In this document: positions 44,617-53,907 of the stretch, one piece after another
Layout: each line of letters opens with the position of its first letter
How positions within the stretch are numbered: the first letter of the stretch is position 1
Made by a program: the position numbers and the translations under genes
Source of the DNA: Bacteroidales bacterium
GTDB taxonomy: Bacteria; Bacteroidota; Bacteroidia; Bacteroidales; Prolixibacteraceae
Direction of reading: 5' to 3'
NCBI GenBank assembly: GCA_012729335.1
Contig: JAAYDJ010000028.1
Span: 1 to 64,000 of the forward strand
DNA: 64,000 bases
Notes under the pieces: generated by a model
Database searches by the model: none
Told to the model about the DNA's origin: nothing
The model's input: the letters and a program-made list of their open reading frames with translations, nothing else

Positions 44617-45594
44617 TTAGGAATAAAGAGTTACCTTATTCAGTGATCTTTTGGGAGGCAAAACAATTCTTTCGCCTAATTCTAACAAATACTCAGAGGT
44701 CATTGACTTTGTTCTACCCCCATAGGATGTAAAAGTCATTTCTCCAATATAGGGTTTGTTGTTGACTTCATAAAAATCAATCCTCACTTGAGGAAATCCT
44801 TTAGATAATACCTTGCAGGCAGAAATCATTTCATCCAGAGTAACTGGCTTTGGGATCCTCTTTGCTTGTTTATATCTTCCCTTATAAACCAGATTCTCTG
44901 AAATATCAGTCCAATTCATATCAAAAAGAGACACGCCTAAACTATTGTCTGTACGATCTGAGCAAACAAAAACATTGAATGGTTCACCATTAAAACACCA
45001 AATCTTGTAGTCAATCAAAGTCTTGCTATAATCCTTATTCTTTTCCTCCAGGAATTTCTCAGCAATGATTCGTGGCTTTATGGGTAAATAATGAAATTCA
45101 CCTGAGAGAATAGCCTTCCTGGGCCATTTTGACATCTGGTTAGCCAATTCTCTGCGCATATATTCAAAATCAATCTTATTTTTATCAGGGACCACAAGAA
45201 CAATCCCTGAAGCATTGGTAGGCTTTAAGACAAATGATTCTGGCAGTTTATTGAAATCAATATCATTTACAGACTCAAAAACACCATATAATGGAACTAG
45301 CATATTTTCAAAACCACATTCTGCAACGTAATCCCGAACCTTATGCTTATCCGCTAATTCAGTCCACCGGGAGGTGTCAGAATACAATTTTAACCAATTG
45401 ATTTTTTCATTGAGGTTTTTCGGATTTTCCAGATCAAGGGGTATCCCAAGTCTTCTGAAATAGATCTTTTCTGTAAGCTTTCTGGGGTTATTTAGTAAAA
45501 GATAACGGGAATAAAGAAACCGCCATTCATCTCTGAGAAGCGCAAAAGGAAAAGTGATTGGCCGAAGCCTTTTCATGAATTCTATTCTGTTCAT
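44617..45594 (-). CDS. TupA-like ATP-grasp protein
   Basis: 325 residues resembling the ATP-grasp family named after TupA of teichuronopeptide synthesis. N-terminal part: NPKNLNEKINWLKLYSD and LADKHKVRDYVAE. ATP-grasp core: SFVLKPTNASGIVLVV (Lys and Gly-rich-like loop), RIIAEKFLEE, DYKIWCFNGEP and VRIDFYEVNNKPYIGEMTF with metal-binding acidic residues. Such proteins may link an amino acid or similar group to a glycan carboxylate. In this locus it could add a non-sugar substituent to a uronic acid; that is inference. Confidence 0.83.
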   Translation of the reverse strand: MNRIEFMKRLRPITFPFALLRDEWRFLYSRYLLLNNPRKLTEKIYFRRLGIPLDLENPKNLNEKINWLKLYSDTSRWTELADKHKVRDYVAECGFENMLVPLYGVFESVNDIDFNKLPESFVLKPTNASGIVLVVPDKNKIDFEYMRRELANQMSKWPRKAILSGEFHYLPIKPRIIAEKFLEEKNKDYSKTLIDYKIWCFNGEPFNVFVCSDRTDNSLGVSLFDMNWTDISENLVYKGRYKQAKRIPKPVTLDEMISACKVLSKGFPQVRIDFYEVNNKPYIGEMTFTSYGGRTKSMTSEYLLELGERIVLPPKRSLNKVTLYS

Positions 45595-45695
45595 TTTACT
45601 AATTAATCATGAAAAAACAGTGACAAATCTTATCGATAATCTACATGAAGAATACCCCAAAATCAGATAATATTTCTAAACACAAAACAGCACTT

Positions 45696-46808
45696 TCATC
45701 TACTCACTGAATTTGAATAGATCTGATAGTATTTCATGGCGATGGAATCCCATTCAAATCTGTCAACCTCCCTTAAAGCATTATCTGACAATCTCTTATA
45801 CCCAAATACCACCTTTAGTACAACATCCTCAATCTGTTGCAAATTATCTGGAAGGGCATGGTACCCCACTTCTCCTTCCTCAAATTGACCGTCAAAACCT
45901 TCTCCCCGGGAATAAATCACCGGAAGCCCCTGGCTCATAGCCTCTCCGTAAACCAGACCAAAGGTCTCTTTATGAGAAACCATCACAAAAATGTCGGACT
46001 CCCTGTAGACTTTTAACAATTCATCCCTGCAACAGGCTCCAATAAACTGTGTATGATCATATTTCGCCAATTCTTCGAGGATGAATGGATCCTTCACGGA
46101 ACCAGCAATTTTGTATTCAACCCTATATCCTTTTTCATTTAGTTTCTGAACCACCTGGGCCACTGTGACCAAGTTTTTATTTAACTCAACACGTGCTACA
46201 CTAAGAATTGTAAAATTCCTTCCCTGGATTGGTGGCCGAAGGAAAAATTTATTCTGAAGCCAAAACGAATCAATGCCATTTGGGATGACCTCACTTTTTT
46301 CAAACAACTTTTTTCTGAGCCACACTGGAACTTTCTCCATCAGTTTAGTTCGGGCCACAGGAGTCTGGAAAATTATCTGGCTGGCATTTATCAATACTGA
46401 TAAAGCGGTTATAATATTATGAAAAGCAACTTTCCTGTCAAAAACCTTAAGACATGAAGCCCTGACTGATACAACATATGGAATCCCTGTTGCTTTGAAC
46501 AGTTTATATGCAATAGCTCCGTCGCTAGTGACAAAGTGGGCATGAACTAAATCGATATCTTCCGAAATTCCTTTTGAAATAATATGTTTTACAATGTGAG
46601 AAGAATTGATTTGAACCCCGAAAATCCTTTTCCTTCCCAAAAAACAATGGATTTCATTCTGTAGTGTTTTTTTGGTCTCAAACTCACCATACAATTCATT
46701 GGACAATGGTACTAGAATCTTCACAAAGCAATACTTCTCAAGTGCAGAATAAAGATTACGATAAACCTCAGTCTGATAATAGTTATTTGAGATATGTAAA
46801 ACCCGCAT
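45696..46808 (-). CDS. Family 4 glycosyltransferase
   Basis: 370 residues, GT-B fold. Landmarks: LHISNNYYQTEVYRNL at the start, DLVHAHFVTSDGAIA, ILSVARVELNKNLVT, and the donor-binding SHKETFGLVYGEAMSQGLPVIYSR with the Glu-x7-Glu spacing. AT-rich like its neighbours. Separated from the TupA-like gene by 101 bp in which I see no clear signal, and 26 bp from the CapA-like gene. Confidence 0.88.
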   Translation of the reverse strand: MRVLHISNNYYQTEVYRNLYSALEKYCFVKILVPLSNELYGEFETKKTLQNEIHCFLGRKRIFGVQINSSHIVKHIISKGISEDIDLVHAHFVTSDGAIAYKLFKATGIPYVVSVRASCLKVFDRKVAFHNIITALSVLINASQIIFQTPVARTKLMEKVPVWLRKKLFEKSEVIPNGIDSFWLQNKFFLRPPIQGRNFTILSVARVELNKNLVTVAQVVQKLNEKGYRVEYKIAGSVKDPFILEELAKYDHTQFIGACCRDELLKVYRESDIFVMVSHKETFGLVYGEAMSQGLPVIYSRGEGFDGQFEEGEVGYHALPDNLQQIEDVVLKVVFGYKRLSDNALREVDRFEWDSIAMKYYQIYSNSVSR

Positions 46809-46834
46809 AAATTAAGATTGATTGACAAACGCAG

Positions 46835-47968
46835 CTACCCAGCCTGGTTCTTAAACAGAATGGCCCTGAGTATGGCCCATCTGTGACTTTCACATCGAAG
46901 ATTATTGATGATATGCACTGGTTTACTTTTCTTTCTTCTTAAGAGCACACCCATAAGCTTTTTTAAACAACGATATTTTAATGATGGAAGGAAATGATAC
47001 CCGCTTAACGAAAAGCTGGATTGATATTTGGGAAGCAATTCTGCACAGTGTTGGTTCACCCTTTCTATATACACCCTATCATCCTGTAGAATTTGGTTCA
47101 ATTCTGCAATATGCATCTTTAGCTCAACATCATGGCTTAATATCAAACGAGCCCCATCAAAATGAATATTGTGTACATCATAATACATGCCTGATGCTGA
47201 ATTCTGAGAAATTGTAAATACAACACTCAGACTATCATTCCATCCTGGCCGAACAGCCTGTGGATTGCTTTTTTGAAAACAGAAATTCCCCAGGCTATAG
47301 AAAATGGGACTACCTTTATAAACTTCCCAGCCTTGAACAACATGGGGATGGGATCCCACAACCGCATCAGCTCCAAGATCAACAAAACCTTTATAGACAT
47401 CGCGCCATTCAGGAAGGGGCATATCAAAAAACTCTATTCCTCCATGTGCAATTACAAACAAATAATCAACTTCCCTTTTCCCTTTCACAATAACTGAAGG
47501 TATGTCAGGATGACAGATCCATGCTGCCCCTGTATGGTTTTCCAAATCATACTGATCAGTCAGAGTTCCGAATTCACAATGAGTTAATGACAAAAATCCT
47601 ATCTTAACACTTTCAATTTCAATGACTTTTATTCTATATGCTTCCTCCCAATTCCCGGCACCCAACAATACTGAATTCTTGAATAACTCAATGGTTTTCA
47701 CATATCCCTCCACGCCATAATCCATGATATGGTTATTAGCGAGTGAAATCACATTAAAACCATGTGTTTCCAGCCATACTGGCGTTTCTTCGCTTTGAAA
47801 CAGGGTGGGTCCAGTTTTGCTAATGGGTTTTCCCTGGTTTCTGACAGGAGCTTCGAAATTGACAACGTTTAGAGTAGCATCCTGTAACAAATCAGATATC
47901 TCCGTGCTTAAACTGATTTGATCAACATCATCTATCTTACAATCCCCCCAGAATGATATTTTTAACAT
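46835..47968 (-). CDS. CapA-like metallophosphatase-fold protein
   Basis: 377 residues of the PGA_cap family. Motifs: FWGDCKIDD, NFEAPVRN, SLANNHIMDYG, AHGGIEF and GSHPHVVQGWEVYKG followed by YSLGNFCF. These carry the Asp, Asn and His metal ligands of the calcineurin-like fold. CapA of Bacillus takes part in poly-gamma-glutamate export; in Gram-negative glycan loci the family has no settled role. There is no signal peptide, so it is probably cytoplasmic here. Next to the flippase gene (10 bp). Confidence 0.86.
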   Translation of the reverse strand: MLKISFWGDCKIDDVDQISLSTEISDLLQDATLNVVNFEAPVRNQGKPISKTGPTLFQSEETPVWLETHGFNVISLANNHIMDYGVEGYVKTIELFKNSVLLGAGNWEEAYRIKVIEIESVKIGFLSLTHCEFGTLTDQYDLENHTGAAWICHPDIPSVIVKGKREVDYLFVIAHGGIEFFDMPLPEWRDVYKGFVDLGADAVVGSHPHVVQGWEVYKGSPIFYSLGNFCFQKSNPQAVRPGWNDSLSVVFTISQNSASGMYYDVHNIHFDGARLILSHDVELKMHIAELNQILQDDRVYIERVNQHCAELLPKYQSSFSLSGYHFLPSLKYRCLKKLMGVLLRRKKSKPVHIINNLRCESHRWAILRAILFKNQAG

Positions 47969-47978
47969 ATTAAACTAT

Positions 47979-49496
47979 TTATCGCTTCCGGATCTTTTCT
48001 GTAAACTGGGAAATCAACCTCTTCTCATCCACGCATAATCCAAAAAGAAATGTACTTCCGGCCATGGTGCATAGCGAAAGCCCAAATGTGCCTAAAAAAC
48101 TCCAACTGGTATTCAATAAACGAGAATAAGCATAACAAATTGAAATTGTTAAGAGAGTAGGTGTTAAAAGTCTAAGAAAAACCCTGCTAACAAAACCGTC
48201 AACGGATAATCCGGCTGTCACATGTAAAAAAGGAAGACGCGCAATGGCACAAACCATTTCAAAAAAAACATAACCAATCATCACTGATACTACTGGCAAA
48301 CCAAAATACAAGCATATCAAAGCCACAGGAACCGTCAATAATTTAATAGTATTAATAATTAAAGAATAACTCCTGATATCACCAATAGCCTTATTTGCAG
48401 TGATTAAACCTGAAGTCAACTGGTCAATCAGATTACTAAGCAGAATAAACTGACAGAACATAACGGCATGATCCGGAACCTCTTTGAGCCACAGCGATAA
48501 TAATGACCTCATTTCAATTATTCCGGGAATTGTAATGATGGCCATAAGAATGAACGAGAATTTGCTGGAAATTTCAGATAGACGTAACATTTTATTCCGG
48601 TCACCTGCCCCTTCTGCTTTAATAATTTGTGGATTGATTGCATTTCTCAGGGAAGTAGAAAGGAAACTCAACTGTCCTGAAACTGTAAGGGACAACCCAT
48701 AAGCGGCATTCATGGCTGCACCGAAAAACTTGTTGAGGACGATGGCAATCCCCTGTGTTCTACCTACGATACAACCCGTACTGTAGATCGTCCATCCCAT
48801 GAAGAAAAACATGTCTAAAAAAATGCGCTTTTTAAAAGAAAAGAGTCTCACGCCTGTGGTTTCTGGATATTTCCTTTTACTGTACAAATAATATAGTAGA
48901 TAATTCAAAGCCTGAACAGAAACCACTAAAATAGCATACAACTTCAAGCGATCAACCGAAAACCATGTTAAGGAAAGGGCAATGGGAATCTTAAGAAGAG
49001 TATCAACCAGTTGAACAACCGTGGCAAATAATATGTTTTCATGTGCAATCAAAGTGGCCAGGTAAGGAGTTGACTGCATTGTAAAAAAAAGAGAGACGAG
49101 CATGCAATAATAAACCCAAATGGCAGCCTCCATCCTGGTTGCCGGGATATTCAGAATCCCCCTGAACAGCAGAGGTTTTATAGCAACTAATATAACGATG
49201 AGAAGTATGCTGATTAAGAGTTGGGTAACCACACTATTGTTAAATATGCTCCTTTGCATAGAGATATCATCTCTCCCCTGATGGAAGGAGAGATAACGCT
49301 GGGTTGTCCCCGAAAGCGACGACTGGATGAAGGACAACATAGCTACTACGCCACCAACAACCGCGTATATTCCGTAATTCTCCACGCCAAGGGCATCAAG
49401 AATAAGCCGGGTAACATACAACGACACCAGGACTGAAACGACATTCCTGACATATTGTATGCCGGTGTTATATATTACACGTGTTGATGAATTCAT
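47979..49496 (-). CDS. Wzx-type oligosaccharide flippase
   Basis: 505 residues with 12 to 14 hydrophobic helices, of the polysaccharide flippase/MATE-like superfamily. Features: an N-terminal YNTGIQYVRNVVSVLVSLYVTRLIL, then QSSLSGTTQRYLS and a C-terminal ending in basic residues. It should flip lipid-linked repeat units to the periplasm. It is the first intact gene of the AT-rich cassette. The truncated ABC permease just upstream belongs to the competing export mechanism, which fits a switch from ABC- to Wzx-dependent assembly. Confidence 0.88.
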   Translation of the reverse strand: MNSSTRVIYNTGIQYVRNVVSVLVSLYVTRLILDALGVENYGIYAVVGGVVAMLSFIQSSLSGTTQRYLSFHQGRDDISMQRSIFNNSVVTQLLISILLIVILVAIKPLLFRGILNIPATRMEAAIWVYYCMLVSLFFTMQSTPYLATLIAHENILFATVVQLVDTLLKIPIALSLTWFSVDRLKLYAILVVSVQALNYLLYYLYSKRKYPETTGVRLFSFKKRIFLDMFFFMGWTIYSTGCIVGRTQGIAIVLNKFFGAAMNAAYGLSLTVSGQLSFLSTSLRNAINPQIIKAEGAGDRNKMLRLSEISSKFSFILMAIITIPGIIEMRSLLSLWLKEVPDHAVMFCQFILLSNLIDQLTSGLITANKAIGDIRSYSLIINTIKLLTVPVALICLYFGLPVVSVMIGYVFFEMVCAIARLPFLHVTAGLSVDGFVSRVFLRLLTPTLLTISICYAYSRLLNTSWSFLGTFGLSLCTMAGSTFLFGLCVDEKRLISQFTEKIRKR

Positions 49497-49611
49497 ATTA
49501 AACTCAGGATTTCCTTTTTTCTGAATATCAACTCCAACCTGGGGAAAGGATTATTAGTGCTCTGGACCAGCTTACCTATTGGTTTAATGACATTTAGCAA
49601 CAAGATTCATT

Positions 49612-49797
49612 CTAAAAAAACCAGAGCGGACCGAGGATGGTCTGCTCGTAAAAAGTGACGATCTCCCGCTTGATGTACATCTCCAGAAGGTCGCGGTACT
49701 GCCAGATCTCCTTCAGATTCAGGTGAAAAAGCGATTCCCTTGGCTTTATCTCCAGCGTCCAGCCCGTTTCATTTTCTACATTATTTTGATTGTTCAT
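49612..49797 (-). pseudogene. N-terminal remnant of a polysaccharide ABC transporter permease (Wzm/KpsM-like)
   Basis: 61 codons. The sequence LKEIWQYRDLLEMYIKRE followed by FYEQTILGPLWFF is the conserved N-terminus of O-antigen/capsule ABC-2 permeases, which normally continue for another 200 or so residues with six membrane helices. Here a TAG follows WFF at once and the downstream DNA turns AT-rich, with no continuation in any frame seen. No ATPase gene is present. It marks the edge of a replaced cassette. Confidence 0.8.
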
Positions 49798-49858
49798 TCT
49801 ATGCTCACTTTTAACAGCTCCGCCTGGTCAGTCCCATTCACGCCAACCCCTCATCCCC

Positions 49859-49898
49859 TTAGTCTCTTAGTCTCTTAGTCTCTTAGTCTCTTAGTCTC
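49859..49898. repeat. Octamer tandem repeat, five copies
   Basis: TTAGTCTC repeated five times without error. The last copy overlaps the stop codon of the O-antigen-ligase-like gene by 2 bp. Confidence 0.9.
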
Positions 49899-52665
49899 AT
49901 TTTATCCCTCCCGGGGGTGGGAATTGCGGCCGGGTCTCCATCTGCTTACAGAACCGGTTGTAATTCGTGGTGCCGTCCTTGTCCCCCTTCTCCATGGCCT
50001 CCCGGAAGTACCTGCAGGCCTCCTCCTTATTCCCCATACTGTATGCATTGACTCCCAAGAGGTTCAAAAGGTTGGGACGTACCAATCCCTGTTCCAGAAG
50101 ATACTGAAGATCTTCGTTGCTTTTTTTGTAATCGCGCAGGTTGTAATAGCTGAACGCCCTGTATTCCCTGGCTTCGAGGTAATCGGGTTTTTGTGCCAGG
50201 ATATCGCTGAAAAGACGTATGGCCTCCTGGTGCCTTTTCCCGCGGAAGGCTTCCAGGGCCTGGTCAAAGTTCTCCTTGTAGAGGGAGATCACCACTTTGC
50301 GGTCGATATAGGTTTTCTGCCTGCGCACCACCGAATCGCGGGGAAAATGCTCAAAGGCGGTATTGGCCACCTCAGAAGCCTTATCCAGCTTGCCAATCCG
50401 GTCATAAAATCCCGGGGCAAACTTCAGGGCATCAGGATCCAGGGGATGCCGCTCCAGATATCCGGCTACCATCTCCTCCGCTTCCCCTCCTCTTTCCTGC
50501 TGAATCAGGTTATTGGCCATTACACTGATATTCCTGAAATTGTTTGGTTTTATCTCGTAGACTTTCTGCGAATAGTAAAGAGAACTGTCGGGCATCTTCA
50601 GTTCATTATAAGCCATGGACAGAAAATACTCGGGCCGGCTGTCCCACGGACTTGATTTATCTTTTTTCAGAAGGTCGATGGCCTCCCGGTAGCGTTTTTC
50701 ATTCAGCAGGAAACGGGCTTTTTGCACGGCAATGGGTTCTGCTTCTCCATTCAGGTTGGGAATGGACGGAAAACCCACCAGGAATTTATCTGCCGGCGAG
50801 GTCAGCTTCTTGCGCATGATCTCCTGCTTGACGATCCGCTGCAGTTTCAGCGACTGAAAATTCTGGACCAGCACCCAGGTGGCAGCCATCTGCACCAAAA
50901 CGAAAAAACCAAGGGTGAAGTACCGCATTGCCGGGGACACAGAAATCCCCTCACCCGGAACGCTATCCTTTCCCTGCAGAAGCCTGCCCAACCATGGAGC
51001 CCGCAAGGCCAGGACCTCAGCATCAGCGTCCTCCTCCCCCCTGTTGTTTTTCCCGGCCAGAAACAGGCTGGTCAGGGCAATCCCGGTTCCGGCAATCAGG
51101 GCAAACAAAGACTGGATCTCGGGCCGGTCATGGGGAAAGTTGAAAAAGGCATCGAAACTGTAGGCAAAAAGACCCAAGGCCGGCAGGAACAGCAATTCCA
51201 CAGTCAACGGGGTGCCTTTCTTCAAAAAAAGGAAAAGGAACTTCCCGAAGAGCAACAGAAAAATGGAGAGGAAAAGCAACCCTCCGAAAATCCCTGTTTC
51301 CGCCGGAATCTCAATAAAATCGTTGTGTACTTTATACTGGTAAATATAATCTTTGCTGGTCTGGTTCTCGATTTTCAGGATGGCCACTTTCCAGTTGCCT
51401 GCGCCGACCCCCAGCAGAGGACTCTCGCGAATCAGCTGAAAGGAGCGTTTCCAGGCGGTAAGACGCTTGTTGGCAGAATCTTCCTCCCCGCTGATGGTCG
51501 ACAACCGTCCGGCCACACTGGTTTTGCTCCTCATCTTCGTCTCACCCCCCTTGCTTTGCCGGGAACCGCTCTCCCTCGTCCTTTCTGTGGCCCGACCGAC
51601 ACCTCCTTCCAGCGCCGAAGAAGACCCTTCCAGGTGGCTACTCCCCGAAAGTGCGGAATCTCCTTCAGGAACACCCCCGGAAGCATCGGAAGTATCCTGC
51701 TCCTGAACTTCGCCGGAAACGCCATCTTCAGAAACCGGAGGATTCACCGGGGCAGCCGTATCGTCACTCCTCTCCTGTACTACAGGGGCAGGAGTTCGCT
51801 GAGCCGGTTTGGGATACCAGTTCGATTCTACAAAGGAGAAGGTTCCCAGGGCGACCAGTAAAAAACCCACCAGCCACACACCATCCCACAAATATCGCTT
51901 TTCTCTTTTCTGGAGGAAACCAATCCCCTGGTAGGCCAAAAGCACCAGCACCAATGCAAACACCCCCAGGTAAAAAGCACGGGCACTCATGAAAAAGACG
52001 GCCAAAATGGCCAGGGGGATGGCCGTCATCCCCAACACCCGCCACCCCTTCTGCCGGAAAAGCATCAGCCACACGGCAAAGGGAATCTTGATAAACAAGG
52101 CGGCAGCCAGGATATTCTTGTTCGAATAACCCGACTTCACTTTCAGGATATGCCGGAAGGTCCCCTCTTCAATCATCTCCTGGATATCACTATACACCAG
52201 GATACTTTCGTAGATCAGCAGCAAGGTCATGGCCCCGGAGAGATACAGGAGGCCCCTGCGTTCCGCCATCACCAGCACCGACACCAGATAGGTCGCAGAA
52301 AATATCGTGAATGCCTTGCTGAAGTATAGCACCGACTCGGTCACATTCACCGACTTGACAAAAGAGAGCAAACTGACCACCATCAACAAGGTATAGGCCA
52401 CTCCCATGGCATTCCCGAAGAAGCCAAAATACCAGCCCTGACGGGTTTTCACATCTTTCCGCGAAAACAGAAAGGCAAAGGTCACCAGATTAAGCAGCGC
52501 CAGGGCCAGGAATTTGGGCCCGTTGGAATCATAGGTGTTCATATTGGGTGTGAACACCGTGAGATAACCATACAAAATCAGCAGGACAACGTGGATCAGC
52601 TTTACCGGGTCTTTGGGGACCTCTTTCACGGCATGATGTCCCTTTTTGGGTACAGATCGGGCCAT
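49897..52665 (-). CDS. O-antigen ligase / polymerase-like protein with C-terminal TPR domain
   Basis: 922 residues. About ten membrane helices in two blocks (residues 22-280 and about 455-620). Between them lies the WaaL/Wzy-type periplasmic loop, with SPLLGVGAGNW and VHNDFIEIPAETG. The loop carries an insertion of about 100 residues (286-385) rich in Ser, Gly, Glu and Pro, probably disordered. From about residue 650 the protein is a TPR-like helical repeat region (YREAIDLLKKD, ALEAFRGKRHQEAIRLFSDIL, EACRYFREAMEKGD). Ligases of this type join glycans to lipid A or proteins. GC content resembles the genome rather than the AT-rich cassette. First gene of the locus. Confidence 0.85.
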   Translation of the reverse strand: MARSVPKKGHHAVKEVPKDPVKLIHVVLLILYGYLTVFTPNMNTYDSNGPKFLALALLNLVTFAFLFSRKDVKTRQGWYFGFFGNAMGVAYTLLMVVSLLSFVKSVNVTESVLYFSKAFTIFSATYLVSVLVMAERRGLLYLSGAMTLLLIYESILVYSDIQEMIEEGTFRHILKVKSGYSNKNILAAALFIKIPFAVWLMLFRQKGWRVLGMTAIPLAILAVFFMSARAFYLGVFALVLVLLAYQGIGFLQKREKRYLWDGVWLVGFLLVALGTFSFVESNWYPKPAQRTPAPVVQERSDDTAAPVNPPVSEDGVSGEVQEQDTSDASGGVPEGDSALSGSSHLEGSSSALEGGVGRATERTRESGSRQSKGGETKMRSKTSVAGRLSTISGEEDSANKRLTAWKRSFQLIRESPLLGVGAGNWKVAILKIENQTSKDYIYQYKVHNDFIEIPAETGIFGGLLFLSIFLLLFGKFLFLFLKKGTPLTVELLFLPALGLFAYSFDAFFNFPHDRPEIQSLFALIAGTGIALTSLFLAGKNNRGEEDADAEVLALRAPWLGRLLQGKDSVPGEGISVSPAMRYFTLGFFVLVQMAATWVLVQNFQSLKLQRIVKQEIMRKKLTSPADKFLVGFPSIPNLNGEAEPIAVQKARFLLNEKRYREAIDLLKKDKSSPWDSRPEYFLSMAYNELKMPDSSLYYSQKVYEIKPNNFRNISVMANNLIQQERGGEAEEMVAGYLERHPLDPDALKFAPGFYDRIGKLDKASEVANTAFEHFPRDSVVRRQKTYIDRKVVISLYKENFDQALEAFRGKRHQEAIRLFSDILAQKPDYLEAREYRAFSYYNLRDYKKSNEDLQYLLEQGLVRPNLLNLLGVNAYSMGNKEEACRYFREAMEKGDKDGTTNYNRFCKQMETRPQFPPPGGIK

Positions 52666-52690
52666 TTGAAATGATAATTAGGTTTCCCCA

Positions 52691-52698
52691 CAAATCTA
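52691..52698 (-). promoter_or_regulatory. Candidate -7 element for the polysaccharide locus
   Basis: TAGATTTG on the minus strand (TAnnTTTG), 26 bp upstream of the ligase-like gene start. No clear TTG at -33. It would be the upstream promoter for the whole minus-strand locus. Confidence 0.38.
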
Positions 52699-52869
52699 AA
52701 GATTTTTTTCGCTGCACGGCATCAGCCCGGGGATTTATCTGACCCGGACAAACACGTCTGCAAATATGTAAAACAGACCTTATTGATCGCCCTGACGGCC
52801 ACGCCAATACCCCTGCATGCATTTTAGCGCAGCGATCACAGAGGATAACCTGTAGATATGAGATTACTA

Positions 52870-53090
52870 TACACTGGCAAATATGATGGTGCAGCCAGGG
52901 ATTAAAATGCACCACCAACGACGATGCAATAGCCGGGGGTTAACATGCACCACCAACGACGATGCAGCAGCCGGGGATTAACATGCACCACCAATGAAGA
53001 TGTAGCTTCCGGGGATTACTGCATTGGGGCAAAAAAGGTGCAGCAGCACGGGATTACATTACACCACCAAAGATGAAGCAATCGCAGGTG
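52870..53090. repeat. 38-bp degenerate tandem repeat
   Basis: The block ATGCACCACCAACGACGATGCA recurs at 52907, 52945 and 52983, exactly 38 bp apart, each followed by a GCCGGGG-TTAAC stretch. Decayed copies extend on both sides up to the ispE stop. There are no unique spacers between copies, so it is not a CRISPR array. The 425-bp gap otherwise holds only the ligase promoter candidate. Confidence 0.82.
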
Positions 53091-53091
53091 A

Positions 53092-53904
53092 TTACAGCGC
53101 GTGTACAAAAATGAAGGTATTATTGGGGAAGCGCTCATGGATTCCCTGCGGGAGCGCCCTGAAGAGGCCGTAAACCGCAGAACCGCTGCCCGACATGGAG
53201 GCATAGAGGGCACCCTGCCGGTACAACTCCTCTTTAATTTCACCTATCTCAGGGAACATCCGGAAGACCGGCTCCTCAAAGTCGTTGACCAGCAAACCCT
53301 TCCATCTCTCCGCGGGCTGTTGCACGATCTCCCGCACGGAAATCTCCGGCTGCCGGGGCGTGATGGACTGGTACGCCTTTCCTGTATGGACATGCACCGG
53401 AGGTTTCACCAGAACCAGATGGAATTCTGAGAGATCCACCTCTGCGGGGGAAAGGATATTGCCTGTTCCGGTGGCAAAAGAGGGCGTGTTCCTGATGAAG
53501 AAAGGACAATCGGCTCCCAGTTTTCCGGCCTCAACTTCCAGTTCCTCCTGACTCAGTGCGAGTCCGAAGAGTTCGTCAACCATCTTCAGCATAAAAGCCG
53601 CATCGGCCGACCCCCCTCCCAATCCGGCCCCCGAAGGAATCACCTTGTGCAGGCGAATGACTACCGGCGGAAGACCAAACCGCTCCTCCAGCAACCGCCA
53701 CGCCTTCACCACCAGGTTCTCCTCCATCGGTCCGTCAATGGCCAGTCCGGTAGCCCTGAAGGAGAAGGTCTCCCCCCGGATCACCTCCAGCACATCACAC
53801 AGGGGAACGGGATAAAACACCGTCTCCAGGTTGTGATAACCATCGCTGCGGCGCTCCGTCACCGACAATCCCAGGTTAATTTTTGCATTTGGAAACTCTA
53901 CCAT
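53092..53904 (-). CDS. ispE: 4-diphosphocytidyl-2-C-methyl-D-erythritol kinase
   Basis: Phosphorylates CDP-methylerythritol in the non-mevalonate isoprenoid pathway, which also feeds the undecaprenyl carrier used by the neighbouring glycan genes. 270 residues of the GHMP kinase family: AKINLGLSVTERRSDGYH at the N-terminus, the ATP loop PSGAGLGGGSADAAF, and the C-terminal MSGSGSAVYGLF. Normal length. It lies after gcvP in the transcription direction, across a heptamer repeat array. Confidence 0.93.
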   Translation of the reverse strand: MVEFPNAKINLGLSVTERRSDGYHNLETVFYPVPLCDVLEVIRGETFSFRATGLAIDGPMEENLVVKAWRLLEERFGLPPVVIRLHKVIPSGAGLGGGSADAAFMLKMVDELFGLALSQEELEVEAGKLGADCPFFIRNTPSFATGTGNILSPAEVDLSEFHLVLVKPPVHVHTGKAYQSITPRQPEISVREIVQQPAERWKGLLVNDFEEPVFRMFPEIGEIKEELYRQGALYASMSGSGSAVYGLFRALPQGIHERFPNNTFIFVHAL

Positions 53905-53907
53905 AAA

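Noticed and set aside
52870-53090. CRISPR-like array
   Set aside because: Period of 38 bp with the whole unit repeated; no unique spacers and no cas genes.
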